Numbered from the stretch's first letter, positions 24,060 through 36,640 are shown. The stretch: DNA of 64,000 bases from Peromyscus leucopus (GCF_004664715.2 NC_051068.1:47550953-47614952), one strand, 5' to 3'. Program-made: numbers and translations. Notes: generated from the sequence alone by a model not told the origin.

Positions 24060-24460
24060 TGTTTCTAGCTAGCATATACAGTAATAGGCTTCCTCATGGA
24101 ATTTTCATACAGACTTGTTCTGTTTGACCCATCGCCCGTCCCCCTGCCCTCCATCCCCGTTTTCGTTCTTCCACCTGCAGTGTCCCCTTCCACTTTAATG
24201 TCCTATGTGTCCTGGTATCCTCCTGCCCTTATTCCTGAAAGCGCTTTCCTTTCCTCTCATGGGCTCCTTTCTAGTTTCATGACTTCATTCCTTCCCACAT
24301 AAACACACCCATAAAAAATTAGAAACTGGGATGGGCATGTGGGAAAGAATGTATAATATTTGTTTTTCTGAGTCTGAGTTATGTCACTGCCTCTATTTCT
24401 GAGTTCCATCCAGGTGTAGTTAAAAGGTAAAATGACTCTAAAGAAAAAACCGTTTTTTTT
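24060..24460 (-). mobile_element. L1 3'-region fragment
   Basis: Antisense L1-like sequence: 'tctagtttcatgacttcatt', then 'aatatttgtttttctgagtc' and 'ctgagttccatccaggtgta', which correspond to the rodent L1 3'-UTR. Strongly diverged. Confidence 0.6.
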
Positions 24461-24539
24461 TTCCCCAGAGACCAAATGGTGTAAAGACGCCCCCTTGTGG
24501 AAGGTTGGGTTCTCTTCACAATTGAATTAGAAGAACGAG

Positions 24540-25273
24540 ACTCTGTTCCTTGTTTGATAAAGCAGCTGTGATGCGAAACTGTCGCCTTTGCTATGAAAAT
24601 TCAAAAAAGAAACTTACATAAGAAATGTAAAATGGATACTGTTGAGAGACATTAAAGCTTAAGTTGCTTATCTAAGAAAATGTTTTTAGGTCTAAAAAGA
24701 TGTTTTTAGCATGGTAATACAAGTTATGATAGAAAATGGTTTAGGTATAGAACTTTGAACTCACTAAGATAGGATAGATAATATAGTATTTTCTCTGAAT
24801 ATGCCAAGTACAAATGGACTAGACATTATGAATATAATAATTATCTGATAATTTTTCTTATTGTATATAGTTTTTTATGTTAGAGTTCAAACCTTTCCTT
24901 TTTATTTAGACAAAAAGGGGAAATGTGGGATGTTTATATACTGTGTGAAGATGTATTGCTGTGGTTGGTGTAATAGAGAGCTGGATGGCCAGTAGCCAGG
25001 AAGGAAGAGATTAGGTGGGACTTCCAGGGACAGAGAGGAGTCTGGGAAGAAGAAAGGCCAATTTGCCAATGAGACACAGAGAGGAAACAGGGGGGTACAA
25101 GATGGAGAGAGGTAATGCCACATGGAAGAATGTAGATTAATATAAGTGGGATAATTTAAGTTATGAGTTAGTTGAGACAAGCCTAAGCTATAGTCCAAGC
25201 TTTCATAATTAATAATAAATCTCTATGCCATTATTTTTGGGCTGGCAGTTCTACAAAGGAAAGTTTGACTACA
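24540..25273 (+). mobile_element. Mys-like element, 5'-truncated, with 3' LTR
   Basis: Positions 24600-24915 align with the 3' internal part of the 11056-14088 element ('aggtctaaaaagatg', 'aatacaagttatgata'). A polypurine tract 'caaaaaggggaaa' precedes an LTR at 24924-25273 (TGTGGG...CTACA), about 350 bp. The 5' LTR and most of the interior are gone. Confidence 0.8.
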
Positions 25274-25469
25274 CCTCCCAGATAAATATATTTAATTTAA
25301 AAATTAAAAAAGAAAAAATATTAAATTTTTAAATGCTATAATTAAAAAATAGTATTTATCACTCAATATACTCTTTCTGGTATGCTTACACAAGTAAATA
25401 TTGCTGTATCATGGATAATTGGAATCTAGTGTTTTCAGAATCTACTTGAAAAATTTTTTAAAAATATTT

Positions 25470-25690
25470 TTAGATTTATTTATTGTTTTACTTGCCTAAG
25501 TGCCTGAATGTATGTATTTATATCATGTCCACCGTGTGCCTGTTTGGTGCCCATGGAGGCCAGAAGAGGTTATCAGATACCCTTGGATCGGAGTTACAGA
25601 CAATTGTGAGCTGCCTTATGTGTTCTGGGAATCATCCCCAAGCCCTCTGCAAGAGTAGCAAGTGTTCTTACCATTGGTCCCAATAACTAA
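25470..25690 (-). repeat. B3 SINE (B2 superfamily)
   Basis: Antisense B3: 'gtgcccatggaggccagaag', 'cggagttacagacaattgtg', then a degenerate 'taccattggtcccaat' end. Confidence 0.75.
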
Positions 25691-27007
25691 CCCCAGATCT
25701 ACTTTTATGAATGAAATTGCTTTAACGTTAAGAAATATTTTGCAAAGCCGTGAGGAGATCTGATGGTATATGTCTTTAAAGGAAGATTGAAATGTTTACT
25801 TTATGACTTCTAGGTTCAGTGTGCTCAAGAAAGACTGTCTACAGTTGATGAGGGGTGTGTACCCTCAGGGACCCAGAGTCTTGTGTACAATGAAAAACAA
25901 TGGGAATCAATAAGCATTGCAAATATGAGGTGAAACTTGTTATTCTCTAACCGTTGGAAAGAAAATCCCCTTTGGATGAAATATTGAGATAATTAGGGTG
26001 GCAAGTATCTGTAAAATGCTGAAAATCCTATGCTTTATTGGTTATAAGTAGTCCTGCAAGACTCAGCATGCTCCTTGGGTTGTGACAAAGTATGCACAAG
26101 AGCAAAAGTGTTTCTTTTCCAAAAAGTGGCTCTGAGTCAATTGAATAGCCCCATAGACACAAAGGCAAAAAAAAAAAAAAAAAAAAAAAAATCTTGGTTT
26201 TTAATCCTGCCTCTTCCCTCCAGCAAGATTGCAGATCTAAATATCAAAGAAGTTGCAATAATATGTTGTTTGGAGAGATTCTCTGAACTATGGGCTACTG
26301 ACGTGGGAAGAACGTTGCAATGGAGGTACGAGTGCCATAGCAAATGACCCTTGTCTTTGTCATTGAGGATGAGGCAAGACGTTTCTGTAGCCATAAATGA
26401 AGAACTGCTGTGCATAAGCTACTTGGGTACCACATTTATTTACTGGTCTTGAGGATCTGAGCAGTACTTGAAACTTTCCGGGATGTAAAATAGCAAGCTT
26501 TGAGAGAAAAACAGCAATCTAGAGGTCAGCAAATGTTTCTCAAATAGGAAACAGAGAGCACGGAGCACAACGGAGAACACTGGACAAGTCAAAACTAGGA
26601 GCTTCTCTAATACTCAGCTTGGCCAGCAAGCCTGACAACCTGAGTTCAACTCCCCAAAGTTGTCACCTGGTCACCCCCACCTCCACCCCCACCCCCTCCA
26701 TGGTGTTGTGCACCCCTTCCCCCATGCCTGAGTGCCCTGAGTGAGTGAAGTCCTGAGTGTGAGTGTGTACTGTTCACCTGGGCGCAGCCATGGGAGAACT
26801 CCAAGGCCTCGGCCCCACAGGGCATTGACAAAGCTGGCTCCCCATATGGGCCAGGCCCAAGAGACATGGCAGGCAGAGCTCTCCTCAGAAGTCGGAGTCT
26901 GAGTGTTGGTGAATGACTTGAGCAGTGTGGGCAATGACTAGCAACTGCTGCTTCCTCTGCTGGGATGTTTACAGACTAAAATTCCTACTCCAACTGAGAC
27001 CCCTCCT
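25691..27007. other. Intergenic DNA with A28 tract and C-rich patch
   Basis: An A tract at 26167-26190 and a 'ccccacctccaccccc' patch near 26672-26700 are simple sequence. ID/B4-like sequence at about 26620-26660 is too diverged to be sure. ORFs over these tracts (26075-26415, 26646-26934) are low-complexity artefacts. Confidence 0.45.
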
Positions 27008-27462
27008 GTGGGAGCCCACAACTGACTCAGTTTCCCAGTTTGATTCTGAAGTCTATTCTGAATCAACACAGTTTAAGCTTGCTTGCTCCAAGGCTGTGAG
27101 AAAGTCCTGGTTAGCCCGCAGAGTCTCCTTGAAGGGCTGTGAGAAAGTCCTGATTAGCCCACGGGAAGGAACATACTATCTGTCTAGACACACGCTGCTG
27201 ACATCAGCTGGAGGTACATCAAGACAGAAAATGAAACAGCCTGCTTCTTGACTCAAGGACAGGGTAGATAGTGGTTGAATGCCTGTGATGTGCATTGTTC
27301 TACCTCTGTCCTTCAAGATTGTACATAAGCTGGCTGTGAAATAAACTCGGGACTGTCCGGCATTGACCGGCAGACCTCTCAACTCTTTTCTGTCTTCTTC
27401 ATTGTCTCTTCGATCCGCATGCCTCTACCCAGCTCCCCAGCTGACTGTGGCAGGCTCTGACA
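27008..27462 (+). mobile_element. Solo retroviral LTR (ERVK-like)
   Basis: It starts TGTGGGAGCCC and ends GGCTCTGACA. A polyadenylation signal AATAAA lies at 27341, followed by a short R/U5-like region. The flanks are 'ccctcc' and 'ccgtcc', a 6-bp target duplication with one change. Inside, a roughly 30-bp unit beginning 'ggctgtgagaaagtcctg' is tandemly repeated (from 27092 and 27133). No internal region remains, so it is a recombined solo LTR. Confidence 0.75.
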
Positions 27463-28264
27463 CCGTCCTCCTATGCTGAACCTAACAAACATGCTGAGGT
27501 TCCAGGTTGCAGTGGGTTGGAAAACTCCAGCCTGATCTCTTGTGTCTGTCCTTTCTTCACGCCCTTGATGCCCTGGTCAGGGTTCCAGGACCCAAGCCAC
27601 ATATCCTCTCCCTCAATACATGGCTGGTACAGAGAATCACTATGTCACTACAGCTAGACATGTTGGTAAATAGACTTTTCAGAAGCGAAAGAAAAGGGAT
27701 GTTCAAATGACCACTCAGGCACAGGCATGAAGCACAAGCATATAAATAATACTATTTTTAGTTATTTTAATACACACTACTCTTTATTGTGACTCTCCAA
27801 CACCTCATTGACTGTTCTAGAATGTTTGTGTTGATTTTGTTAAACCCGTGTATCCATATCTAAAAGTAGCAGTTCAAACAAGCTTTGTAATTTTTGTTAT
27901 TCCCAACATCTGATAAATAAGGCATGTTGTTTGAGTTTAGTGTGCATTATTGACATATTCTCCAACACTTGAAGTCCATGTAACCCAACAAAGCAGCTAG
28001 CTGAGCCCTGATCAGTAGCATTTCCCAGTTCCCATGCATAAATATCATCTTTAACCATTTTACATTATCTCCATGGTACACCTGAGGAGATGCACAGTGA
28101 TCAATTATTGTATTGCATTTCTACCACCCAGGGAAGAACACAGATAGTAGGTGAATGTTGCAAGGAGGCAGTGTGTATTTGAGTATTTATTGCCTCTGTT
28201 TTCACTTAATGTATTAATTAATATTTTTTTTTAAAAAAATGGCTGTGTTCAACTGCCAATTTTC
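27463..28264. other. Intergenic DNA, nothing recognised
   Basis: AT-rich sequence with no recognisable feature. Confidence 0.45.
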
Positions 28265-28740
28265 AAAATTCTTGAGAGGTATCATGGCACAATTCCAGCA
28301 TACCACTGAACCTGCCAGGAGAAAAAGGGATCAATAGTGAGAAAATCCCATGAATGAATGATTCCTTTCCTAGATCTCTGCATAACAGAAATGTGCATGT
28401 ATATTCACCAAAGACATTACATGAGTGTTCATAGTAGCACTGTTCATAACAGCCCAATATGGAAACAAGTGTGAAATTCATTAATAATAAAAGAAAACAA
28501 ACCATGATGAATTTAATGAAAATGATCAAACTATCATTACACTTACCCACATAGATCAGCTTCATAAATGAAATATTGAATGAAAAAAGCCAGATCTTTG
28601 AGTTTATATGTTTATATTTACATAAAATTCAAAACAGGCAACAATGCTCTCTAATGTAAAGTCCCAGAAGTGGTGACCTCCTGAGGGTGGGACAAAGGGG
28701 AAATCTAGTATCTTGGCCATGTGTTTTTTTTTTCTTGCTT
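28265..28740 (+). mobile_element. Ancient L1 3' fragment
   Basis: Sense-strand remnants of the conserved L1 3' end: 'tgttcatagtagcactgttc', 'aataacagccc'-type text (here 'cataacagcccaatatgg'), 'gaatgaaaaaagccag', and 'aaattcaaaacaggcaac'. The divergence fits a pan-mammalian rather than a rodent-specific L1. Confidence 0.65.
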
Positions 28741-29249
28741 GATTGGGGCATGTGGTATTCCACTTAGAAAAAATTCATCCAAGTTTACAAGATCTGTGTA
28801 CTCTTTGGTGGGTATTGAGTTTTAATAATTTACTTTGCAACACTCATTCCTTAGATTTTAAAAGCAAATTGAGCCAAATGATGATTGTAAAATAATAACA
28901 CATTAGTTTCTTTAATTGTTTCTGAAGGGGCCGGGACATAGACGCCAGTAGGTTGAGTAATAGAGGCCCATCATCTCAACCACAGGATCTTGCACAAAGA
29001 GTTTTATTCCTTTTGTGAGTCAGTCCTTCCTACTACAAAACAGCATTGCTGGTGGGCTACACAAATGAGCAAAGGATTGAAATAAAAACCTTACCAAGTA
29101 TCTGTACCAACCTTAAACAGCTAAATCTTTCATGAAACTAAATTATATCAATTGCATTATATCCAAATAGAGTTCTGTATTGTCGCCATATGACTTAGTA
29201 AGAAAGAAGTGGTCCTATTAAAAGTTTTAAAGAGACAGAGACTAGAGAG

Positions 29250-29445
29250 AAGGGACAAGGACAGAGGTTAAGAGCACCTGCCGCTCTTGCAGAGGACCTG
29301 TTTAGTTCCCAGCACCCACATGATGGCCTACCATCACCCGGTGACTCTAATTTGTGGTATCTGGAACCCTCTATTGACCTCCAAGGGTATGAAGCACTTA
29401 TGTGGTGTACTTACATGCAGGTCCATTCACTCATGCATGTAAAAT
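29250..29445 (+). repeat. B2/B3 SINE, old
   Basis: Sense B2-superfamily sequence: 'ggttaagagcacctgccgct', 'agttcccagcacccacatga'. Confidence 0.75.
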
Positions 29446-29970
29446 GAAAATAGGGTAAGCATTTTGTAAGTTGTCAAGGACAAAACATCATCTCTGTCCA
29501 CTTTTATCTTTTGCCTTGGAGCCCTAGAGAAAGGAGAAATCAGTTGCCAGCTAACAAAACAGAGAGGGAAGAAGGGAGTCTCAGTAGAAAGATCTGGATA
29601 AATGGTCAAGTGAGTGGTTGAAAAAGTGGAGGATCCATCAGCCATATATGTGTTTACTGGACAGAAAGGGCTTTCTGCTGAGTAAAAGTTAACTGAACAT
29701 TATATGCTGCAGATAAAAATGTTTCCCAGGGATGATTAATTCTCGTGCATCTATACCCAAGCCTTCAAATCAGCACCACAGTACTTCCAAAGGGATTTCC
29801 CCTCCATATACCACATATTAAACTATTTCACCCAAACGTTAGTTGCTATGGCTACATCGTGAGCCCCTCTAGGAGCTTTATTCCTCCAGCACATTTCATA
29901 AATTTTAATGCCTGTTTTGTCCTAGACTTTCCATCCATGTGAGTTGCGAACTTAAAGACTGTGTGAAAAT

Positions 29971-30060
29971 GGGGCTGAAGAGGTGGCTCAGCGGCTAAGA
30001 GATGATTTTACTCTTCCAGAGGACCGAGTTCAGTTCCTAGCACCCATGCCCGCTGGTACG
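29971..30060 (+). repeat. B2 SINE, 3'-truncated
   Basis: Begins 'ggggctgaagaggtggctca' and reaches 'cagttcctagcacccatg', then loses the B2 3' part. The polymerase III A-box region is still visible. Confidence 0.8.
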
Positions 30061-30084
30061 CAACTGCCTGTGTTCATGTGTGTA

Positions 30085-30395
30085 TGTGTGTGGTGGGTGC
30101 ACACTTGTGTGAGAGTGCCTGTGCATGTATGCACACATGAGCGTGGAGGCTGGAAGTCAATGTCAGGTATCCTTGTTATTCACTGTCCATCTCATTCTTT
30201 TGGGGATGGAGTCACTCACTCAGGTGGCTCACCAATTTGTCTAGACTGGTTGGCTAGGAAGCTCCCCTCCTGCTGTCTCTGCCTCCTCAGTACTGGAACA
30301 ACAGGAGTGCATGTGTCCAGCTTTGACATGGGTGCTGGGCGTGGAACTCAGGTCCTCATGCTTGCACATGACTGAGCCAGCTTCTCAGCCTTTTG
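30085..30395 (-). repeat. Rodent repeat composite with B1-like core
   Basis: It runs TG-rich, then 'ggaggctggaagtcaatgtc', then 'cagtactggaacaacaggag', and ends near 'catgactgagccagcttc'. Same composite as 63340-63650. Confidence 0.6.
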
Positions 30396-30419
30396 TTAAT
30401 TACTCTTTTAGAGTTTTTA

Positions 30420-31010
30420 TTACACACGTGTATGTATGTATGAACGTATGTACATATGTATGTACATGTATTGCGTGTGCGTGTGGGTGTGTAGGAGGTC
30501 AGAGAAAACTTGTAAGAATCAGCTCTCTCTTTCTGTCATATGGGCCCCTGTAGTTGGAACTTTTCTCCAGTCCTGCCTGGGCCCTGCGGCAGGGAAGAAT
30601 CTCTCCCACCCGCGTCCTGCAGCCGCTTGGTCCAAAATAAACACACATTATTTACAAACTGTATGTTCTATGGCAGACCTCGTACTAGCTAGCTCTTTTA
30701 TCCTAAATTAACCCATAACTATTAATCTATGTATTGCCACATGTTCCATGGCTTTACCTGCATCCCATTACATGCTACTTCCTGGACGGCGGGATGGCAT
30801 CTCTCTGCCTCTCCTTTCTCTTCCTCCTATCTCTCTTGAATTTTCCCACCTGGCTCCATACTGCTCTGCCATAGGCCAATGCAGCTTTATTTATCGACCA
30901 GTCAAAGCAACACATATTCACAGCATACAGAAAGACATCCCACAGCAGGCCCCAGAGACTGAACTCAAGTTGCCAGGTTAGTGACAGGTGTCTTTACCCA
31001 TGAAGGTGGC
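30420..31010 (-). repeat. B3 SINE split by a solo LTR
   Basis: The left piece (30420-30548: GTAT-rich, 'ggaggtcagagaaaacttgt') and the right piece (30948-31010: 'gagactgaactcaagttgcc', 'ctttacccatgaagg') form one B3 when the LTR at 30549-30947 and one copy of its target duplication are set aside. The B3 is therefore older than the LTR. Confidence 0.75.
30549..30947 (-). mobile_element. Solo LTR related to the mys-like family
   Basis: A 399-bp unit bounded by TG...CA and flanked by perfect 6-bp duplications 'ggcccc' at 30543-30548 and 30948-30953. Its middle ('cctaaattaacccataacta') aligns with the LTRs at 38913 and 41399 in the same orientation, but it is a different subfamily. Internal sequence was presumably lost by LTR-LTR recombination. 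Confidence 0.85.
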
Positions 31011-33124
31011 CCTTTGTTTCTTATTCTTAAACATTTCAAGCTAACAGAGCTTGGACCAGACATCATCTTGAATTTCATGTTGTGGAACTAGAGCAAGGGT
31101 CTGTCAGCTCTGGAGGTCACCCTTGGGACAGCTGTAAATTTAATCCACAGGTCAAGACTTAGAGTTTGAGGATAATCCAGTCCCCATATGAGACTATAAT
31201 TAAAGACTAAAAAAGAAAAAAAAAGAGGAAAAAAAGGGAAAGGGGAGGAAAAACAGAAGAATCCAGTATACCACAGTGCAATCTACTGGAGAGAGGGGTC
31301 TTGACAGTTGTAACACAGCTGGATTACTGCAATTTGAGTCAGAAGGAGAAAGCTATTATATAATGGTTCGATTTCATCTAAGCCTCTTTACTTGGTTGAT
31401 CTCAAGCTAACATCAAGGATGAAGGCAAATTACCAAGGCTGATGGTAAAATCCTGTTCATACAGCTCTGGACTACTGTAAGGGTTTTTCATGTTTTTAGT
31501 GTGGTGATGACACTATGTGGGGGGAAACAGACCAAGGTTACTCAGAGGCTCTTATGAGGCAGCTGTAACTCAAAATGACAGCACACTATCTAATCCCTAT
31601 ATACTTAAGATGGCGAGGAGTGCATTAGAAAGAATAAAATAATGTCTTCTTTAGTCATTGATTATCTAATTCCACAGTAACAACACGACCCATAGTAATT
31701 GATTATTTAATTATATAGTAACAAGACAACCATTCTCCATACTATATTCCAAAAGATGAAATCTGCCAAGTTTAAATGGAGTTGTTACTTATTGAACAGT
31801 GACCTGTTTCAAGCACTGTTCCAGGCAAGTACAAACATTGTCTTAGCAGTTACAGCTACAAATATTTTCTTCCCTGCCATCACCAATGTTACAAATATTA
31901 TCTGTGCTGTGACTATTTATTCCCATTTTATTGATGAGGAAGGCAAAGCTCAGAGTAAATGGGACTTCACAGAGAGAACAGATTCATGTTCTCAGCGTCT
32001 AAAGTATGTGAATGTTCAGTCAACATCAATGGAGTATAAATTTGGTAGATTTAATCCTTTGGAATATAGTATGTGCAAAAATTATTTATGCTCTGCCACC
32101 CTCCCTTCCATGAATGAGTCTTAGTCTCAAAGAAGCAGAAAACTGAATCTCGGTGATAAATGAATTGTTAAGATTCCAGAATAAGTCAAGTCTGTTATGC
32201 CATGAATTAGGGACAAACAATTCTTGCAGCTAAAAGCATTTCTTTGTATATGAAATCAAAGCTGTGACTACATGCCAAGCCACTGACAAATAAACCTCAA
32301 ATTCTAGGCTGCCGCTTATCCCCTTAGAAGCTTTTGGAGAAAATTAATGAGTTTACCCAAGAATTGGTTCAACGAAGTCAATTTTCCCTGAGCTGTTTGA
32401 TTGCTCACTGTTGTAGGGATTATAGGTTACTGGAGAGGGGTCACAGTCGGCTGTGCAGCTGATGGACCAGCAAACACAGAGAGCTCATAATAAAGTAGGA
32501 AAGGAAAATCACTCCACATACAGGATTAAGGCTTTAATTGGTTTTCTCAAGGCACTTGCAGGCTCTATTCAGGAGCTAATTTTGAATTTTAAAGAAATAT
32601 TTGATGAGAGTAGTCATGGCCATTTAGGGTTCTCTATTTTACATTCATAAATATTTATTAGACACATTGCCAGGATCTAAAAGGAAGACTAATAAATATT
32701 TACCAAGAACAGTCGGCTATTAGACTTCTTAACTTAGTGCTTCCAACTGCGTTAATTTTGGCTGTGAATGTGCCAATTTCTATGCTTGCTTAGGGACTTG
32801 AAACTTGAAAGGGGAAGAAGTGTCGGAGTAGCAGGAGTTGTTTAAAAATCAACAAGGAAAGGGCAGGAAGAAAAGGACAGGCTAGTAGGAAGTGGTGACT
32901 CAACTCACCCTCTTCTGGCCAACCTCCTTCCTCTGCTCAGAGTCTCCCCTCTGCAGATTAGATCTGTCTGCCCTGAATGAGTGGGGAAAAAATGATGCAA
33001 AGAAGCAGCGACTGTAAAGAACCCTTGGCTGGCTCCATAGCTGAGTGCTGTTGGCCCCGAGTGGGGTTGCCACACTGCCTGTTTTCTATAGAAAGCCCCA
33101 TCACCCTTGCATTACACAAGCACA
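31011..33124. other. Intergenic DNA, nothing firmly recognised
   Basis: Purine-rich patch at 31205-31260. The 122-codon ORF at 31756-32124 is AT-rich, lacks a recognisable domain and is not flanked by splice-like context that would make it a convincing exon. Confidence 0.45.
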
Positions 33125-33542
33125 GTGTCTCAGTTGGGCTTTCTATTGCTGTGTAGAGACATCATGACCATGGCAGCTCTTAGGAAGGAAAACATTTAAT
33201 TGGGGCTGCCTTACAATTTCCACAGTTTAGTCAGTCCCTTGTCATCATGGCAGGACTGGCAGCATGCAGGCAAACATGGTGTTGGTGAAGGAGCTGAGAG
33301 TTCTACATCTTGATCTGCCAGCATCAGCAGAGATCTGTGTCCCATACTAGGTGTAACTTGAGCATATGAGGTCGCAAAGCCCGCCCCCACAGTGACATAC
33401 TTCCTCCAACAAGGCCACACCCACTCCAACAAGGCCACACCCACTCCAACAAGGCCACACCTCCTAACAGTGCCACTCTCTATGGGCCAAGCATGCAAAC
33501 ACATGAGTCCATGGGGGCCATACCTATTCAAACCACCACACA
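33125..33542 (-). mobile_element. Rodent hAT-type relic with 20-bp tandem triplication
   Basis: Antisense copy of the unit described at 4228. The segment 'tccaacaaggccacacccac' is present three times in tandem (33405-33464, last copy slightly changed) where other copies carry it once. Confidence 0.7.
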
Positions 33543-33845
33543 TGTTAACTGTGAGCTGGGTGTGGGGAGTTGGCTAGCTGCATGATTTTGGCTAGTGTTC
33601 CTGGTTGCAGGATCCTAAGCCTGGTCCTCCACTCCCATTCCTTCTTTGGATTCTGGGATCTACTAAAAGTATATTCATAATTTGTTTTGTTTTGGTTTTC
33701 TGCTAAATAAACCAGGGTCCATTTCTATTGCTTATAAATAAGAGCATTAGATGATGGAATAACTGATTGAAGTTTTAAGAAGCCTTGTTGTTTTACCTTT
33801 GGCAGAGTGGCTGCACATTAGTCTATTGCTATCTCAGCCAGCAAT

Positions 33846-34152
33846 TGTAACTTCACAGTACCGGCCTGTGTCTCTAGCAGTGGCCTGGCTGCTCAGGTTG
33901 CAGCCTGGTGGGAATTCTGCTCTCCCAGGCGCCGGACCTGTTACTGCTGCTAAAGGTAGCTTTAACTAAATCTCTATCATTCTACTTATGAATAAGACTC
34001 GAGATTCAAAGGCTGGGGTGAAAACTTGAGAGCTCAGAGAGGCTGAATAGCAACTAGCTAACCCTCTCTCCTCGCTGGTGTCAATGGAAGACTTGTGCTT
34101 TGGCTTCGCTAAACTACAGAAAGCTGCGCCACTCCAAGCCCCACCCTACTAC

Positions 34153-34227
<75 letters not shown>

Positions 34228-34371
34228 ATCTATCTCCTGCGTGCCCTCTGATGCACTATGATTACTTCCTGTCAACTGGTTGCTAACTCAGCCTCCTGAT
34301 CCAAGGTTAATTTTATTTAACTAACACAAAAGCAAACTTGGGGTTCACAGTGCGATCGAATATCCCCAACA
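33846..34371 (-). mobile_element. Probable LTR with embedded (CT)n
   Basis: On the minus strand the unit starts TGTTGGGGATATTCGATC and includes 'ttagttaaataaaattaacc'. A (CT)n block spans 34153-34230. Ends fit TG...CA, but the 6-bp flanks match poorly, so boundaries are uncertain. Confidence 0.5.
34153..34230. repeat. (CT)n microsatellite
   Basis: Nearly uninterrupted CT dinucleotides. Confidence 0.95.
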
Positions 34372-34931
34372 AAGCCTATGTTAGGTCTAACCAAGAAAAA
34401 TCTCATGAGCTAGATTTGGTATGTTGTATATCTGTTTGAGACCCGTGTGATAAATTAATAAAGCTGGGGAAGAAAAAACACAACTGGAGCCCATTCCAGC
34501 TATATCCTACCTCCCTACCTCCCCACCCCCGACTAGTTATTGAAGCAATGTCTTTTGGAAGTGGCATTTTATTTTTGTCATTATGTTTTACAGATGCTCT
34601 ATAGTTCAGGAAGAAAGCAGGGGTTAGGTAGTCCACAGACCACATCTAGTTTAAGGCCTTTTCCCCAACTTTGGTTTTAGACCAGGTTCACCTCAACCTT
34701 GTGATGTAGCTCAGAATGCCCCTGAATTTCTGATTCTCTTACCTCCACTTCTCAAGTGCCTGTCTTATAGGCATATAGTCCACTCTAAACTCTAGTTTAA
34801 GATCTTGTAAATTTCACAACACAGCACCTGTGACAAACTGGCAGGAAAATACTTATTCCATAATGCTGAGAATAATAGTGCAGCCTGGGGGAGGGGAGGG
34901 GAGGGAAGGTGCTTAAAGGAAGAGAAAGAAA

Positions 34932-35205
34932 CTGTGGTAGATTGAATGTAATTGACCCCCATAAATTATTAGGAGGCGTGGCCTTGTTGGAGGAAGTGTG
35001 TCACTGTGGGGTGGGCTTTGAGGACTCCTATGCTCAAGCTACACTCAGTGTAGTATGGAGTTCACTTCCTATTGCCTATGGGTCAAGATGTACAACTCTC
35101 AGCTCCTTCTCTAGCACCATGTCCTGCCATTATAATAATGGATCAAACCTCTGAACTATAAGACACCCCAATTAAATGTTTTCCTTTATAAGAGTGGCCA
35201 GAGGT
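34932..35205 (+). mobile_element. Rodent hAT-type relic, internally deleted
   Basis: Sense copy of the unit described at 4228 ('actgtggtagattgaatgta', 'gtggccttgttggaggaagt', 'aattaaatgttttcctttat'), shorter than its relatives because part of the 5' third is missing. Confidence 0.65.
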
Positions 35206-35489
35206 TTAATTATGCATTAGTTTATATACCTATCCTAATTGTCACACCCTTGGAGTTACTATTTTATTGGAATTCACTTTATTATCTCAAGTCTAGAGAA
35301 ATAAGCAGTGTACAATCAGGATGTTATAAATAAACAGATTAGGGAATGATATGCTCCCCAGGATGACAGTTGCAGGTACATTAATTAGAAGAATGTAATT
35401 AAAATTATGACCCAATTGTTTTTAAAGTGAGAAGTGTAAAATTATGCCTTTAATCATAAAGAGATTATTTATATACTTAAAGAAGAAAA

Positions 35490-36061
35490 TACAATCTCCT
35501 AACCAGAATGGCTTTCATCAAGAAAACAGAATAATGTGCTGGCAAAGATGTGAAGAAAAAGGAACCCAAAACACTACTTCTGGGATTGTAAAGTAGCATG
35601 GACACTGTGGAAGTCATTTGGAGGTCCCTCAAAAAACCAGGAAATAGATCTATCACCCAGAGTATGTACCTTCTGAAGGAATCAAAGTTGACATGCCTTT
35701 TTGATACCTGCATTTCCATGTTTATTTTGTAGCACTATCCACAAATTAAGTGATAGAATCAGTCTAGATGCCCATGTATGGCTGAACGGATAGAGCAAAT
35801 ATATGTATAAACAATAGAACATTACTTAGTCATTTAGAAGAAAACAATGTGATTTGTAGGGAAATGGGTGAAAACTAGAGATTATCATGTTAAGTGAAAT
35901 AAGCTGGACCCAGAATAACAAGTATGTAATGCTTTCTCATATGTGGAGGCTTATTAGGGATAACAAGGGACCAGTTGGAAGAGGAAGGGTGTGTAATGGA
36001 AATAGATATGATCAAAGTACATTATATGCATGAATGAAAATGTCATAATAAAACCCATTAT
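35490..36061 (+). mobile_element. L1 fragment, ORF2 3' end to tail
   Basis: Sense L1 text: 'ggacactgtggaagtcattt', 'ggaggtccctcaaaaaacca', 'taagtgaaataagctggacc', ending 'gtcataataaaacccatta'. Many stops, not functional. Confidence 0.8.
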
Positions 36062-36285
36062 TTGGTGGTTTGGATGAGAATGATCTCCATAGGCTCATAT
36101 ATGATGTCTGAGTTATTTCAGTTCTGAATGTTGGTTATTCCACATGAGAAGCATCACCGGCCAGCACATGCTGAATTGGCAATGGGTACGTGCAGAGAGT
36201 AAGTGTTGCCGAGATTGAAGAGGCGTGGGCTGCAATTGTTTGTAAAGATCATTTTTTAAAAGCCTGATTCAATTAGGGCAGTGTC

Positions 36286-36640
36286 TTGGGGTTTCTATTG
36301 CTGTGATGAAGCACCATGGGCAAAGGAACTTGAGGAGGAACTCAAGTAGGAGGCAGGAGCTGATGCAGATGCAATGGACGGGGGAGGGGTGGTGGGGAAC
36401 ACTGATGACTGGCTTGCTCCTCATGGCTTATTCAACTGGCTTTCTTATAAATAATCCAGGACCACCAACCAGGGATGGCACAACCCACAATGGACTGGGC
36501 CCTCCCCCATTGATCACTAAGAAAATGCCTTACAGCAGATCTTATGGAGGTATTTTCTTAATTAAGGTTTCCCTCTTTCAGATAACTCCGGCTTGTGTCA
36601 AGTCGACATAAAACCAGCAGGACAGAGAGTGACTGATGCA
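36286..36640 (-). mobile_element. Rodent hAT-type relic, second family
   Basis: Antisense copy of the family at 7905 ('gtttctattgctgtgatgaa', 'tcactaagaaaatgccttac', 'gtcaagtcgacataaaacca'). A short piece of the other family ('ggtggtttggatgagaatga') lies just upstream at 36065-36110. Confidence 0.65.

Noticed and set aside
31756..32124. 122-codon + strand ORF
   Set aside because: Composition and lack of any motif fit a chance ORF in AT-rich DNA.
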